In this document: positions 39,400 through 49,325 of the stretch, in pieces
How the letters are laid out: each line of letters starts with the position of its first letter
Numbering within the stretch: the first letter of the stretch is position 1
NCBI RefSeq assembly: GCF_003149675.1
Contig: NZ_LWMS01000020.1
Span: 124,001 to 188,000, forward strand
Reading direction: 5' to 3'
DNA: 64,000 nucleotides
Origin: Methanosphaera cuniculi
GTDB lineage: Archaea; Methanobacteriota; Methanobacteria; Methanobacteriales; Methanobacteriaceae
Translations under genes and position numbers: made by a program
Notes under the pieces: model-generated
What the model was told of the DNA's origin: nothing
Seen by the model: only the letters and a program-made list of their open reading frames with translations
Database searches by the model: none

Positions 39400-40674
39400 C
39401 TATATTGATAGATTTGGGAATATTGATGTTATAATTAGGATTATTACGAGTATTGTAATTACTATTGTTATTGTCCATGCTATAACATTATACCATTTTT
39501 TATTTACATAATCTCCCATGATTCTTTTATCGTTAATTATCATAAGCATTAATACTAGTATTATTGGTAGTATTAGTCCATTTATTACTTGTGAAAATAG
39601 TAATATTGTTGATAGTGGTATGTTTGGTATTAGTATTACTATAGCACAGATGAATATTAATCCTGCATATAGTCCATGAAATACTGGTGCTTCTTTGAAA
39701 CTTTTTGATATTCCTGTTTCAAATCCTAGACTTTCACATACATAGTATGCGGTTGATAGTGGTAGTATGATTGCACTAAAAAGTGATGCATTAAGAAATC
39801 CTATAGCAAATAGTATTCCTGCATATTTTCCTGCTACTGGTACTAGTGCATTTGCTATGTCTTGTACATTTGTTACTGGTACTCCAGTGTTAAATATTGT
39901 TGCAGCACATGCTAGTAGTATAAATAGTGCTACAATTCCTGTTATAATAGGTCCTAGTATTGATTCAGCTTGTGAGTATTTAAGTTCATCACGACTTACT
40001 CCTTTTTCTACTACTGATGATTGGAGATAAAATTGCATCCATGGTGCTATGGTTGTACCAATAAGTCCTACTACCATTACAATGTATGGTGTATTGTATT
40101 CAACGTGTGGTATTATTGATGCTTCTACTTGACTCCAGTCTGGATTTGCCATGATTCCTGCTATTATATAGGATATGTAAATTAATGATAATACTATGAA
40201 TATTTTTTCTACATTTTTATAGTTTCCTTTTATTACAAGTAGCCATATGATTATTGCAACTAGTGGTACTGTTATTAGTGATGGTATTCCAAATATCTGG
40301 GATGATACTACAATTCCTGAAAATTCAGCAAGAGTAGTTCCAAAGTTTGCTATGAGTAAACATATCATGATGAACATTGTTAGTTTTACACCAACCTTTT
40401 CACGTATCAGGCTTGCTAGTCCTTTTCCCGATATTATTCCCATTCGTACTCCCATCTCCTGAGCTATGATGAGTGAAAAGATCATTGGTATAAATGTCCA
40501 TATAAGATTATATCCATATTCAGCTCCTGCTAGGCTGTATGTAAATATTCCAGCTGAGTCATTATCAACTAGTGCTGTTATTAGTCCAGGTCCTAGTACT
40601 GTTAGAAACATTAGAACTGATGCAACTTTTGGATGAGTTGCAAATCTTGTTTTTATTCTATCTTTTATTGTCAA
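39400..40674 (-). CDS. Nramp-related divalent metal transporter, probably Mg2+-type
   Basis: 424 residues, about 11 membrane helices. The first helix reads ALVDNDSAGIFTYS (D37 N38 D39 S40 A41 G42) where classical Nramp proteins have DPGN. Helix 6 reads TIAPWMQFYLQ (208-218) where they have the MPH motif, so the metal-binding methionine position is replaced. These changes are of the kind described for NRAMP-related magnesium transporters. Start TTG at 40674 with GGGGGGTT upstream. It lies 23 bp downstream of an MgtE-N/CBS protein, supporting magnesium and regulated gating. The substrate is inferred. Confidence 0.85.
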   Translation of the reverse strand: MTIKDRIKTRFATHPKVASVLMFLTVLGPGLITALVDNDSAGIFTYSLAGAEYGYNLIWTFIPMIFSLIIAQEMGVRMGIISGKGLASLIREKVGVKLTMFIMICLLIANFGTTLAEFSGIVVSSQIFGIPSLITVPLVAIIIWLLVIKGNYKNVEKIFIVLSLIYISYIIAGIMANPDWSQVEASIIPHVEYNTPYIVMVVGLIGTTIAPWMQFYLQSSVVEKGVSRDELKYSQAESILGPIITGIVALFILLACAATIFNTGVPVTNVQDIANALVPVAGKYAGILFAIGFLNASLFSAIILPLSTAYYVCESLGFETGISKSFKEAPVFHGLYAGLIFICAIVILIPNIPLSTILLFSQVINGLILPIILVLMLMIINDKRIMGDYVNKKWYNVIAWTITIVITILVIILIITSIFPNLSI

Positions 40675-40697
40675 TGTAATGCTAACCCCCCACTAAT

Positions 40698-41924
40698 TTA
40701 CCTGAACATTTTTGGTATGCGTTTTTTCCATGCTGTTGGTAGAATTATATCTATTGCATCATCTACTGTTACAATTCCTTTCATTTCATTATTATCATCA
40801 ACTACTGGTATTGCAATAAGGTTGTATTTTGCAATTTGTCGTGCTACATCATCTTCTTGATCTTCTACATTTACTGATATTATATCTTTTATCATGAATT
40901 CTTCAACCTTAGTATCATCATCTTCAAGTAGTAGTTCTCGTATTGTTATAACACCTTCAAGTTTTAAGTCAGATGATACTACATACATATAGTATATGGT
41001 TTCAAGGTCATGTGCTGCTTTTCTTAGATATTTTATTACATCTGCTGTTGTCATATCCTTGGTTATTGATGCATATTCTGTTGTCATTATTCCTCCAGCA
41101 CTGTTTTCATGATACTGGAGTAGTTCTCTTAGTTCATATGATTCTTCAGGATCCATGAGTTTAAGTATTTCTTCTTTCTTCTCAGGTGACAAGAATGCAA
41201 GAAGGTCTGCTGCATCATCAGGTGACATTTCATCAATAAGATCTGCTGCTTGTTTTTTCTCCATTTCTGTTAGTATAGTTCTTTGTTTTTCAGGTGAGAT
41301 TTCTTCGAATGCATCTGCTGCAGCCTCTTCATCAAGTGAATTAAGTATACTTATTGAATCTGATAATCCTAGGTTATCTACTATTTCTGCTATATCTGCT
41401 GGGTGTAATCTGGTTAGTTTTTCTTTTGGTACACTTAGTTTTAAATTTGCAAAGTCAAGTGAATCTATGTCTTTCCATGAGATTATATTGTTTTCTGGGT
41501 GTAGTTTTTTTGATATTTTCTCAAGTCCCATACGTCTAAATAGTCCATTTATTCCTATATCTACACCTATTATGAAGTAGTTCCCGTTTTTATATGTGAT
41601 TTCTACATCATTTACTCGTCTTATTTTACTTCCTTCCATGTCAACTACTTGATGATCTAGTATGTCACGTGAAAGTTTGATTATTGAATCTTGTTTTGGG
41701 TATTGTCTTATGTCTTCGAGCGTTTCAGATAGTAATATTTCTTCACTTGTTATCTGATCTATGTATTTTGAGGGTATGAAATAATATTCTCCATTTGATT
41801 TTATTTTTATTGCCTCAATTTTAGGATAAGTTCCGCTTGATGATATTAGTACATCTTTTACTTTTCCTAGATTCTCATTATGCTTATCATAAACTGCTTT
41901 ATTTAGTAGTTCTGTAAGATACAT
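40698..41924 (-). CDS. PRC-barrel, MgtE-N and CBS domain protein (soluble partner of the transporter)
   Basis: 408 residues, no membrane helices. Two PRC-barrel-like segments cover about 1-150 (VYDKHNENLGKVKDVLIS, DMEGSKIRRVNDVEITYKNG). An MgtE N-terminal superhelical domain (about 165-270) has repeated DIAEIVDNLG, AADAFEEISPE, AADLIDEMSPDDAADLLAFL. Two CBS motifs (about 275-400) end TVDDAIDIILP. In MgtE channels these parts sense Mg2+ and gate the pore; here the pore is absent and the next gene is an Nramp-type transporter. ATG follows GGGGTGATATCCCA. Confidence 0.88.
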   Translation of the reverse strand: MYLTELLNKAVYDKHNENLGKVKDVLISSSGTYPKIEAIKIKSNGEYYFIPSKYIDQITSEEILLSETLEDIRQYPKQDSIIKLSRDILDHQVVDMEGSKIRRVNDVEITYKNGNYFIIGVDIGINGLFRRMGLEKISKKLHPENNIISWKDIDSLDFANLKLSVPKEKLTRLHPADIAEIVDNLGLSDSISILNSLDEEAAADAFEEISPEKQRTILTEMEKKQAADLIDEMSPDDAADLLAFLSPEKKEEILKLMDPEESYELRELLQYHENSAGGIMTTEYASITKDMTTADVIKYLRKAAHDLETIYYMYVVSSDLKLEGVITIRELLLEDDDTKVEEFMIKDIISVNVEDQEDDVARQIAKYNLIAIPVVDDNNEMKGIVTVDDAIDIILPTAWKKRIPKMFR

Positions 41925-42102
41925 TGGGATATCACCCCTTAATTTTTATATAAAAAAAAGTATTAATAGCCAAAAAATTTTAATCCACTATAATAAGTTT
42001 TTTGTGGAAAAAAAGTGGTGGTGTCTTATTTTATAAAAAAAAGATAATTTTATTCCTATTATGTTTTAATTTTTAGAGAATATTCATTTCATATTTATTT
42101 TT

Positions 42103-42543
42103 TTATATTGTGAGTTGTTCTTCTTTTAAAACATCCATTACTATTAATTCTCGTAATTCTTCTATTCCATCTATTGTTCTTATCTCTGAGTTAATTATGT
42201 CATTTAACTCATCTAGTGTATGAGCCCATAGTTTTATTAAAATATCATATTCTCCAGATACGGTGTATACATCTGTAACTTCCTTAAGTTTTGGTAGTTC
42301 TTTTTCAACATTTTCATGTTTTTCTGTTTCAGTTTGAATAATGATAATTGCTGATACATTAATTCCAACCTTTTCAGGATCTAGAATTGTTGTGTATTTT
42401 TCAATAACACCATTTTTTTCAAGTTTTTTTATTCTATTTGATATAGTTGAATCTGGAATGTTTGTTTTTTGTGATATTTTAGATATGGGCATTCTCGAAT
42501 TTTCAACTAGAGCTGAGAGTATTTTTTCATCTGTTTCATCCAT
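42103..42543 (-). CDS. Lrp/AsnC family transcriptional regulator
   Basis: 146 residues. The HTH at 1-50 (DETDEKILSALVENSRMPIS, DSTISNRIKKLEKNGVI) is followed by the RAM/AsnC effector domain (YTTILDPEKVGINVSAII, VSGEYDILIKLWAHTLDEL). It probably binds an amino acid or related effector. The 490-bp upstream region has nine AACTTA motifs and a repeated GGGKAAATTCAC, which may be its own binding sites. Target genes unknown. Confidence 0.93.
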   Translation of the reverse strand: MDETDEKILSALVENSRMPISKISQKTNIPDSTISNRIKKLEKNGVIEKYTTILDPEKVGINVSAIIIIQTETEKHENVEKELPKLKEVTDVYTVSGEYDILIKLWAHTLDELNDIINSEIRTIDGIEELRELIVMDVLKEEQLTI

Positions 42544-43037
42544 AATATCAATTTACATCCATTAATTTTCTATTTATAGTAATATATATGATACTATAAT
42601 TTATTTAAATTAATGGGTAAATTCACCAAAAAATAAGAAAATATGGGGAAATTCACAACTTAAAATGGAAAAGTTGTTAAAAACACGAAAAAACTTCTTT
42701 TTTTTAAAATAATACCAAAAAAAAGTAAGTAATATGTAATAACTTATTAACTTATAAGTTTATCATTAAATAAATAATAATTGTTATAGTTAATAACTTA
42801 AAAAGTATAAATTAAAAGTTATAACTTATAATAAACTAACTTATAAATATAAAAAACACCACTAATCAGTAAATAAAGCATGAAATAACCATTTTATAAA
42901 ATATTATATTATAAAAACTTATTAAATTATAACTTAAATGTTAAAACTTATAACTTAAAACTAAAAAGATATAATTATAAAAAAGAGATAATTATTAAAA
43001 AAAATCTAATAAAAAAAAAGAGAAAAAAATAAAATAT
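42544..43037. promoter_or_regulatory. lrp upstream region with AACTTA array
   Basis: Between 42740 and 42958 the hexamer AACTTA occurs nine times on the plus strand, several within palindromic AACTTATAAGTT or GTTATAACTTATAA. Closer to lrp, GGGTAAATTCAC and GGGGAAATTCAC (near 42615 and 42642) form a direct repeat. No ORF is present. A regulatory region is inferred from the repeats, with the caution that all spacers here are A/T-rich. Confidence 0.45.
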
Positions 43038-44006
43038 TTACAATTTATTTTTCAAAGCATTAAGATATTGTTTTAGTATCTGATATGCATAACGTGGAAA
43101 ATTCATATAATAATTTGATTTATGTTTTTTAATAAAAGCCAAATTTGTCTTAATATGATTCATCTCAGTATGAAAAGTAGTATGCTTATGACGTGACATT
43201 CCAACTTTATGCCATATTATAGAATTCATAACAGTTACAATTTTATATCCCTTATTTTTTAGTCTAACAGCTAAATCAACATCTTCACATCCAAAAAAGA
43301 AGTTTGTATCAAGAAATCCTACCTTTCGTATTGCACTTGTCTTAATAAGTACTCCTGCTCCTGATACCCAATCACATTCTACCATATTACCACTTATATC
43401 ATATTGTGGCTCATCCATTATACTATGATGTCCAGGATAATGATCAAGATCTACAACACTTCCAATACACCATATTGTATCATGTGAATCTTCATAATCA
43501 TAGTAATAGAATTTTGGACCTACTAATGCTATTTTATCATCATCTAATGCTACATCTACCATATTAGTAAGAAAATCAGGATCAACAATTGTATCATTAT
43601 TTAACAATAACACATAGTCTGGATTATCATACTTTAGCGTATAATCAATTGCTATATTATTTCCACGTGCAAAACCATAATTTTCATCATTTTCAATTAA
43701 AAGAAGACATTTATTATCACCTGTGGTTGTATATTCAACATGATGATCTAGTTGTGACTCTTTAAGTTTTTCAAGCTTCATAGGCTTAGTTTCAGCATGA
43801 TATTTAGTATACTTAGTTTCTACCTTAATTTTTCCATTAGCATAGTCTTCTATTTTTTGTATGGATTCATCTTCTGATGCATTATCTACTACTATTACAT
43901 TGTAATTTGGATAGTTTATCTGATATAATGATTCTAAAGCTTCAAGCGTATCATCATATCCATTCCAGTTAAGTAGTATTATTGATACTAGTGGTTTACT
44001 TGACAT
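43038..44006 (-). CDS. Family 2 glycosyltransferase
   Basis: 322 residues, GT-A fold: VSIILLNWNGYDDTLEALES, VVDNASEDES, and the metal-binding LLLNNDTIVDPDFL. The region GAGVLIKTSAIRKVGFLD then FFGCEDVDLAVRLKNKGYK is the acceptor and ED motif of rhamnosyltransferase-like enzymes. No membrane helix. The start overlaps the end of the upstream GT4 gene by 11 bp; GAGGAAG serves as Shine-Dalgarno sequence. Confidence 0.92.
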   Translation of the reverse strand: MSSKPLVSIILLNWNGYDDTLEALESLYQINYPNYNVIVVDNASEDESIQKIEDYANGKIKVETKYTKYHAETKPMKLEKLKESQLDHHVEYTTTGDNKCLLLIENDENYGFARGNNIAIDYTLKYDNPDYVLLLNNDTIVDPDFLTNMVDVALDDDKIALVGPKFYYYDYEDSHDTIWCIGSVVDLDHYPGHHSIMDEPQYDISGNMVECDWVSGAGVLIKTSAIRKVGFLDTNFFFGCEDVDLAVRLKNKGYKIVTVMNSIIWHKVGMSRHKHTTFHTEMNHIKTNLAFIKKHKSNYYMNFPRYAYQILKQYLNALKNKL

Positions 44007-45267
44007 TTACTTCCTCTTTTTTATTTTTATCTTCTTGTTTTTTTAAAATACGTTGAATGTGATTTTCAAGTCTTTCACCTGCTTGATTAAGTGTCCAGAA
44101 AGAATTAATATATGCAATTCCATTAGCAGAACAACGATTCCATAATTCTGTGTCTTCTGTAAGTGTTATTATTGCATCTGCAAAGTTTTGCTCATCACGT
44201 TGAGTTAAAAGACCTGTTTTATTATGTCGTACGGTTTCACGTACTCCTCCTTCTTTTACACCTACTACTGGTGTTCCACATGCCATAGCTTCAAGTGGAA
44301 CATATCCAAATGGTTCAAGATATGGTGCATATACTACAACTTTTGCCATATTATATAATCTGATTAAATCTTCATCTGATACCATTGTTAGTATGTCAAG
44401 TTTTACATCTTTTCTATCAGCTAAGTTTTTAAGATATGATACCCATCCTTCATCACTACTATTTCCAACTATTACAAGTTCTGGTCGTTTTTCTTTTGGT
44501 ATGTGTGCTATTGATTTTATTAGAAAATCATATCCTTTTGGTGGAATACATGTTCCAACTGATAATACAAAGTTTTCACGTTTAAGATTCATTGGCTTAA
44601 ACTTATTTGTATCTACTCCAATGTATGATACATATGCATTTTTTGCATATTGTCTTAGTATATTTTCATGACTAAAGTATGAATTTGCAAGAAGGTTTGT
44701 TGCATATTGTGCAAACTCATAGTCTTGTTGATATGCATGTGTTTCAACATATTCAACATAATATTGAGCAAATGGCTTAATGAGTGGATTGTTAAATATT
44801 CCAGTTTTAGGTTTTTGATCATTTACACGGTTTAGTATTTCATCACGTCTTACAGGTTGCTGACAGTAGTAAATAGTTGGTTTAGTTAAATATTTTAAGA
44901 TGATTGGTGTCATTGTATATTGATCTTGTTCACAGTATACAATATCATAATCTCCCTGGTTTATATCTTCTGCTATCTTTTTTTCTGCCTTAAAAACATT
45001 TTTTACTGATACTTTCTTAAATATTGCTGGTACATAACTAAATATTGAATATATTTTTTCACGAAAAAAACTTGGTTTTACCTCATATTCTATCATATTT
45101 GTTGCAATATCTTTTAGTGGTAGATAATCTTCATTCGCTGTTGAAGGTATGAATACATCAACAATATGTCCTTTTTTTGTTAAATAATCAATATATGTGT
45201 ATAATGATCTTTTAGCTCCTCCTGATGGAAGATTATGAAAAACTGCTATTTTTAATTGTTTAGTCAA
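43996..45267 (-). CDS. Family 4 glycosyltransferase (GT-B)
   Basis: 423 residues. N-terminal FHNLPSGGAKRSLYTYIDYL, C-terminal nucleotide-sugar site VLSVGTCIPPKGYDFLIKS, and the EX7E region EPFGYVPLEAMACGTPVVGV. Start TTG at 45267 after GGAGAGTGATT. Second in an operon of GT2, GT4, GT2 genes. Likely a cell-surface glycan enzyme; the sugar is unknown. Confidence 0.92.
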   Translation of the reverse strand: MTKQLKIAVFHNLPSGGAKRSLYTYIDYLTKKGHIVDVFIPSTANEDYLPLKDIATNMIEYEVKPSFFREKIYSIFSYVPAIFKKVSVKNVFKAEKKIAEDINQGDYDIVYCEQDQYTMTPIILKYLTKPTIYYCQQPVRRDEILNRVNDQKPKTGIFNNPLIKPFAQYYVEYVETHAYQQDYEFAQYATNLLANSYFSHENILRQYAKNAYVSYIGVDTNKFKPMNLKRENFVLSVGTCIPPKGYDFLIKSIAHIPKEKRPELVIVGNSSDEGWVSYLKNLADRKDVKLDILTMVSDEDLIRLYNMAKVVVYAPYLEPFGYVPLEAMACGTPVVGVKEGGVRETVRHNKTGLLTQRDEQNFADAIITLTEDTELWNRCSANGIAYINSFWTLNQAGERLENHIQRILKKQEDKNKKEEVNVK

Positions 45268-45411
45268 AAGCCAATCACTCTCCTTTATTTATTTTTTAAC
45301 TTTTTTGTCTCCTTTTATTAGATAGTAGATGTTTTTATTGAATTTTAAAAAAATTCTTTTTTTTTACTTGAATATAATAATTTTTATGTTTTTCTTAGTA
45401 TTTTTTCATTT

Positions 45412-46371
45412 TTATATTATGGTTTTATTATTTAGTAGTGCATCTTTTAATCCTAACTTTAAAGTCTTTGCATAATCTTTATCATCTTCATTTTTTGCTG
45501 TAGTTGATGTTTTAAGTACAAAAAGAATCATATATACCAGGAATTTATAGTATTTTATGGAATTTGTATATTTTCTCATATACCATATGCGATTTCTTGT
45601 ATGATAATATATTCGTTTATATGATTTAATTGATGCACCTTCTTTATGATAAATACTTGTATCTGTTGTTATAACAAGTTTATATCCATGATTTCTAGCA
45701 TTTGTAGACCAATCTACATCCTCCCAGTACATGAAGTAATCCTCAGGTAGACTACCTATTTGTTTTAGTACTTCTATTGGCATAAATATACATGATCCTG
45801 TTATAAAATCAAATTCATCTTTATCTTCCATACATGCTATTGCTTCTGCATGTTTTATGTCAATAAATCCTCCACCAATAGTTTGAAGTTTATCTGGGTT
45901 ATCATAGTAGTAGTGTGGAACTCCAATAAATCCTATTTTTTCATCTGTATGTAGTTTATCTAAGAGTGCATCTATGAGATTTGGTTTTATGATTGTATCA
46001 TTATTTAAAAGAAGTACATAATCTGTAACTTCAGGATTATCTATCAGGTAATTTAATGCAACATTATTTCCACCAGCAAAACCAGCATTTTCATGATTTA
46101 ATATGAAGATAAGATTTACATCATCTGGTTTTTGATACATGTTAAGATCATCAGATGTTATAATATCAGAATTATAACTACTTTCATTTAAGTATTTTTC
46201 AATATATTTAAGTGAAGATTCTCTAGAATCATTATCAACCAGATAAATAACATAATCCTGATAGTCTAGTTTTCTAAGAGATTTAAGACATTCAACAGTA
46301 TCTTTCTCTCCATTCCAGTTAAGTAGTATTATTGAAACTATTTGTTTTTCATGTTGCATTTTTAAATTCAT
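45412..46371 (-). CDS. Family 2 glycosyltransferase
   Basis: About 319 residues from ATG 46371 (MNLKMQHEKQIVSIILLNWN); an ATG at 46359 is an alternative, and AAAGGGT lies upstream. A longer ORF to 46455 would add residues from an A/T-rich leader. GT-A motifs: YLVDNDSRESS, LLLNNDTIIKP, GSCIFMPIEVLKQIG, DYFMYWEDVDWSTNAR. Closely related in plan to the GT2 gene at 43 kb. First gene of the minus-strand glycan cluster. Confidence 0.9.
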   Translation of the reverse strand: MNLKMQHEKQIVSIILLNWNGEKDTVECLKSLRKLDYQDYVIYLVDNDSRESSLKYIEKYLNESSYNSDIITSDDLNMYQKPDDVNLIFILNHENAGFAGGNNVALNYLIDNPEVTDYVLLLNNDTIIKPNLIDALLDKLHTDEKIGFIGVPHYYYDNPDKLQTIGGGFIDIKHAEAIACMEDKDEFDFITGSCIFMPIEVLKQIGSLPEDYFMYWEDVDWSTNARNHGYKLVITTDTSIYHKEGASIKSYKRIYYHTRNRIWYMRKYTNSIKYYKFLVYMILFVLKTSTTAKNEDDKDYAKTLKLGLKDALLNNKTII

Positions 46372-46547
46372 ACCCTTTATTTTTTTTGTTAAAAAAATTT
46401 TTCTAATTAAATTATATGGTTTAATATTTGTTAGAAGTTTTTTATAATAATACATAAAAAGAGATTAGTTTAAATTATAAGTTTAATTTAATGGATTGAA
46501 AAAAAGTTTATTTTATTAAAAAAAAATAAGAAAAAGATTAAGTGGTT

Positions 46548-46829
46548 TTATTTTTCATCTGATATTTGTGGTTTATCATCTTTTAATTGTGTTTTTATTG
46601 ATGTTTTAGTAGTTTTTGTAGAATTATCTGTGGTATTATCATTATCTGTGTTTATATCTACTGTTTTCATATCTTCTTCATTGAAGTTTATTGAGTTTAT
46701 AATTTCTGTTTTTATATTTTGAAATGTTTCTGATGTTACTATTTCTTTTATTGCATATCCTACTGTTACTCCACTTATGAAGATTTCTGCTGCTTTTATT
46801 GTGTCATGTATTTTTTTAGGTTTAAACAT
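46548..46829 (-). CDS. Small protein with one hydrophobic segment and Thr/Asn-rich tail, unknown
   Basis: 93 residues. A short basic N-terminus, a moderately hydrophobic stretch (IFISGVTVGYAIKEIV), then an acidic and Thr/Asn/Lys-rich tail (NTDNDNTTDNSTKTTKT). GGGGTGA precedes the ATG at good spacing, so expression is likely. No family recognised. It sits between two glycosyltransferase transcripts. Confidence 0.65.
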   Translation of the reverse strand: MFKPKKIHDTIKAAEIFISGVTVGYAIKEIVTSETFQNIKTEIINSINFNEEDMKTVDINTDNDNTTDNSTKTTKTSIKTQLKDDKPQISDEK

Positions 46830-47082
46830 TGTATTTCACCCCTTTTTTTTAAGTTTGTACTTATTTGATTTAGTTTTTATAATATTCTATTTTTCTATAA
46901 GAAGTTTTTTTTATAATTATTATTTTTTAGAACATTTATATAATTAGTTATAATTTGGATATTTTAAAAGAATATTTTTTTTAGTTAAAAAGATTTAGAA
47001 AATAGTAAATTATTAAGATTACTAAATTAGAAATAATTTATTTAGATAATATAAAAAAAAAATTTATTAGGAGCTTTTGAAA

Positions 47083-48183
47083 TTGGAAACTTTTAACTGT
47101 ATTTTTCCAGGATTATATAATTATATTCTTGCAAAGGATGTTGGAATGATACCATATGCACTATCAGATGTTTATGATACATCTATTACAACTTATGATA
47201 ATGATTCATATACTTATCTTAAAAGTGTACTTGATGGAAAAGTTAAACTTAATTTTCTTAAAAAAAATAATGAAGATGAACAAGCTGATGTGTTAGATTA
47301 TATTAAAAGTAATGCAAAAGATATTGATATTATACAATTTTATCATCTAAGATATAATTTACTTCCATCATACATACGATGTTATCGTAAATATAATAAA
47401 GATGGAAAGATTTATCTTAAACTTGATGCTAATAATCATATAATTGATTTTCTTGTTAAAAGACGTGGAATAAAAGCAGCACTAAGACGTTATCTTACAA
47501 AGAAAATGTTTAAAGAAATAGATTTAATTAGTATTGAAACCAAAAGAAACTATCACGTATTAGAAAGTAGTGGACTTATTGATCCTGAAAAACTAATCTA
47601 TTTACCAGATGGCATAAAAAAGACAGATATCAACTTTAAAAACCGTGAAAATATCATACTTTATGTAGGTAAAATAGAACGTAAAAACAAATCAGTGGAC
47701 ATGCTACTAAAAGCAGCTTCAGATGCAGATATGCGAGACTGGAAAATCATGCTAATAGGAGAAATAGAAGATGACATGAAAATATTCATAAAAGAATACT
47801 TCAAAGAAAATCCAAACATGATAGATAAAGTAATACTAAAAGGATACATAACAGATAAAGAAGAACTATCACAATACTATGCAAAAGCCAAGATATACTG
47901 CTGTTGTTCAAAAATCGAAAGCTTTGGAATAGCACTACTAGAAGCTGCATATCATGGAAACTATATTATATCAACAGATGTAGGAGCATCCTATGATATC
48001 ATACATCTAACTAAGTATGGAATGATAATCAACCACAACACACAAAATCTAAAAAACACTCTAGAACATGTGATAAAAAACTGGAATCATATACAACAAG
48101 ATCCACGAAAAATATCAAACACAATCTATAAACACTACGGATGGCCAAACTTAGCTAAAAAATTAGAAGAAAAACTAAAATAA
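47083..48183 (+). CDS. Family 4 glycosyltransferase (GT-B)
   Basis: 366 residues from TTG 47083; AGGAG lies nine bases upstream, while the TTG at 47077 is too close to it. C-terminal GT4 features: ENIILYVGKIERKNKSVDML and CCCSKIESFGIALLEAAYHG, which contains the EX7E motif. The N-terminal domain is divergent from that of the neighbouring GT4. It faces away from the GT cluster to its left. Confidence 0.87.
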   Translation: METFNCIFPGLYNYILAKDVGMIPYALSDVYDTSITTYDNDSYTYLKSVLDGKVKLNFLKKNNEDEQADVLDYIKSNAKDIDIIQFYHLRYNLLPSYIRCYRKYNKDGKIYLKLDANNHIIDFLVKRRGIKAALRRYLTKKMFKEIDLISIETKRNYHVLESSGLIDPEKLIYLPDGIKKTDINFKNRENIILYVGKIERKNKSVDMLLKAASDADMRDWKIMLIGEIEDDMKIFIKEYFKENPNMIDKVILKGYITDKEELSQYYAKAKIYCCCSKIESFGIALLEAAYHGNYIISTDVGASYDIIHLTKYGMIINHNTQNLKNTLEHVIKNWNHIQQDPRKISNTIYKHYGWPNLAKKLEEKLK

Positions 48184-48351
48184 AAAAAAAAGTTTCAGAT
48201 TTTATATTAATTTAAAATGTATAAGTAAAAAAAAAGAAGTTTTATAAAAAATGGATTAAAAAAAAATAGTTTAATGTTTCTTTTTATCAAAAAATAATAA
48301 GAAAAAAAGAGAAGTTATGTTTTTCTCCTATTTTTTATTTTCCATTTTCCT

Positions 48352-49047
48352 TTATTTTCTGAATTTAATAATACTTGTTGAGAAGTACTTTTTATTATCA
48401 ACAAATCCATGAACAATATTTTCATCATCCATTGTACAGTTTTGTACAGATACAATATCTTTTTGACGTGGATCTTGATTTATACAATCTTCAAGCACAT
48501 CTAAATGTCTTGATGTTTTCATTGCAACTACTGTATCAACATATGGTAGTATTTTTGTTAATTTTTCAGATACTTGTGGTACAACTACCATAATATCATC
48601 TTGTTCTGTTAATTGTACTCCTGCTCTTGCTGCACATGCAGTAAATGATGTAATTCCAGGTACAAGTTCTACTTCTACTCCCTTATTTTGTAATCGTGAT
48701 GAGATGTATGAAAATGTACTAAATACTGTTGGATCACCTAGTGTTACAAATACTGCACTTTTTCCTTGTTCTAATTTTTCATATAATACATCTGTTGCTT
48801 CATCCCATGAACGTTGAAGTTCTTCTTTATCTTCTGTCATTGGAAATAGTGGTTGATATATTTCACATGGAATATCTCGTTTATCAACATAATCTTGTAC
48901 TATATTTAGTGCTACACTTGGCTTTCCACTTTTTGATTGTGGTGCAAATATAATATCTGTTTCATCAATTAGTCTTGCTGCTTTTACTGTTAAAAGTTCA
49001 GGATCTCCTGGTCCTACACCGATCCCATATAATTTTCCTATTGGCAT
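48352..49047 (-). CDS. cbiL: Cobalt-factor II C20-methyltransferase
   Basis: 231 residues from the ATG at 49047 (MPIGKLYGIGVGPGDPELLT). The tetrapyrrole methylase motifs are GVGPGDPELLTVKAARLI and VTLGDPTVFSTFSYI, with VPGITSFTACAARAG following. It methylates C20 of the corrin precursor in cobalamin synthesis, needed by the methyltransferases of a methanogen. No other cbi gene is adjacent. Upstream AGGAAAAAG serves as a weak Shine-Dalgarno sequence. Confidence 0.95.
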   Translation of the reverse strand: MPIGKLYGIGVGPGDPELLTVKAARLIDETDIIFAPQSKSGKPSVALNIVQDYVDKRDIPCEIYQPLFPMTEDKEELQRSWDEATDVLYEKLEQGKSAVFVTLGDPTVFSTFSYISSRLQNKGVEVELVPGITSFTACAARAGVQLTEQDDIMVVVPQVSEKLTKILPYVDTVVAMKTSRHLDVLEDCINQDPRQKDIVSVQNCTMDDENIVHGFVDNKKYFSTSIIKFRK

Positions 49048-49325
49048 TGTAATCTTTTTCCTAATCATTTAAAGTTTTTGTGTTTTTATTAAAAAAATTT
49101 TTAGTTCTTATTTTTTTTTATAAGTGTGAAAAAAGTATTCAAGTTAATATTTTTTAAATAAATTAAAGTAAATATTAACATCTTATGTATTTTCAAATCT
49201 ATTCTATACATATATACTTTAAAATATATTAATTAATAACACAACAAAGTAAAGAAAACTAGTATTTAATTAATCATAACTTTAAAAAAAAATTAAAAAT
49301 ACTATAAAAAACAGATATATAATAC

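Noticed and set aside
46372-46455. Longer N-terminus for the GT2 gene
   Set aside because: The extra 28 codons lie in an A/T-rich leader with no Shine-Dalgarno sequence and do not resemble GT2 N-termini.
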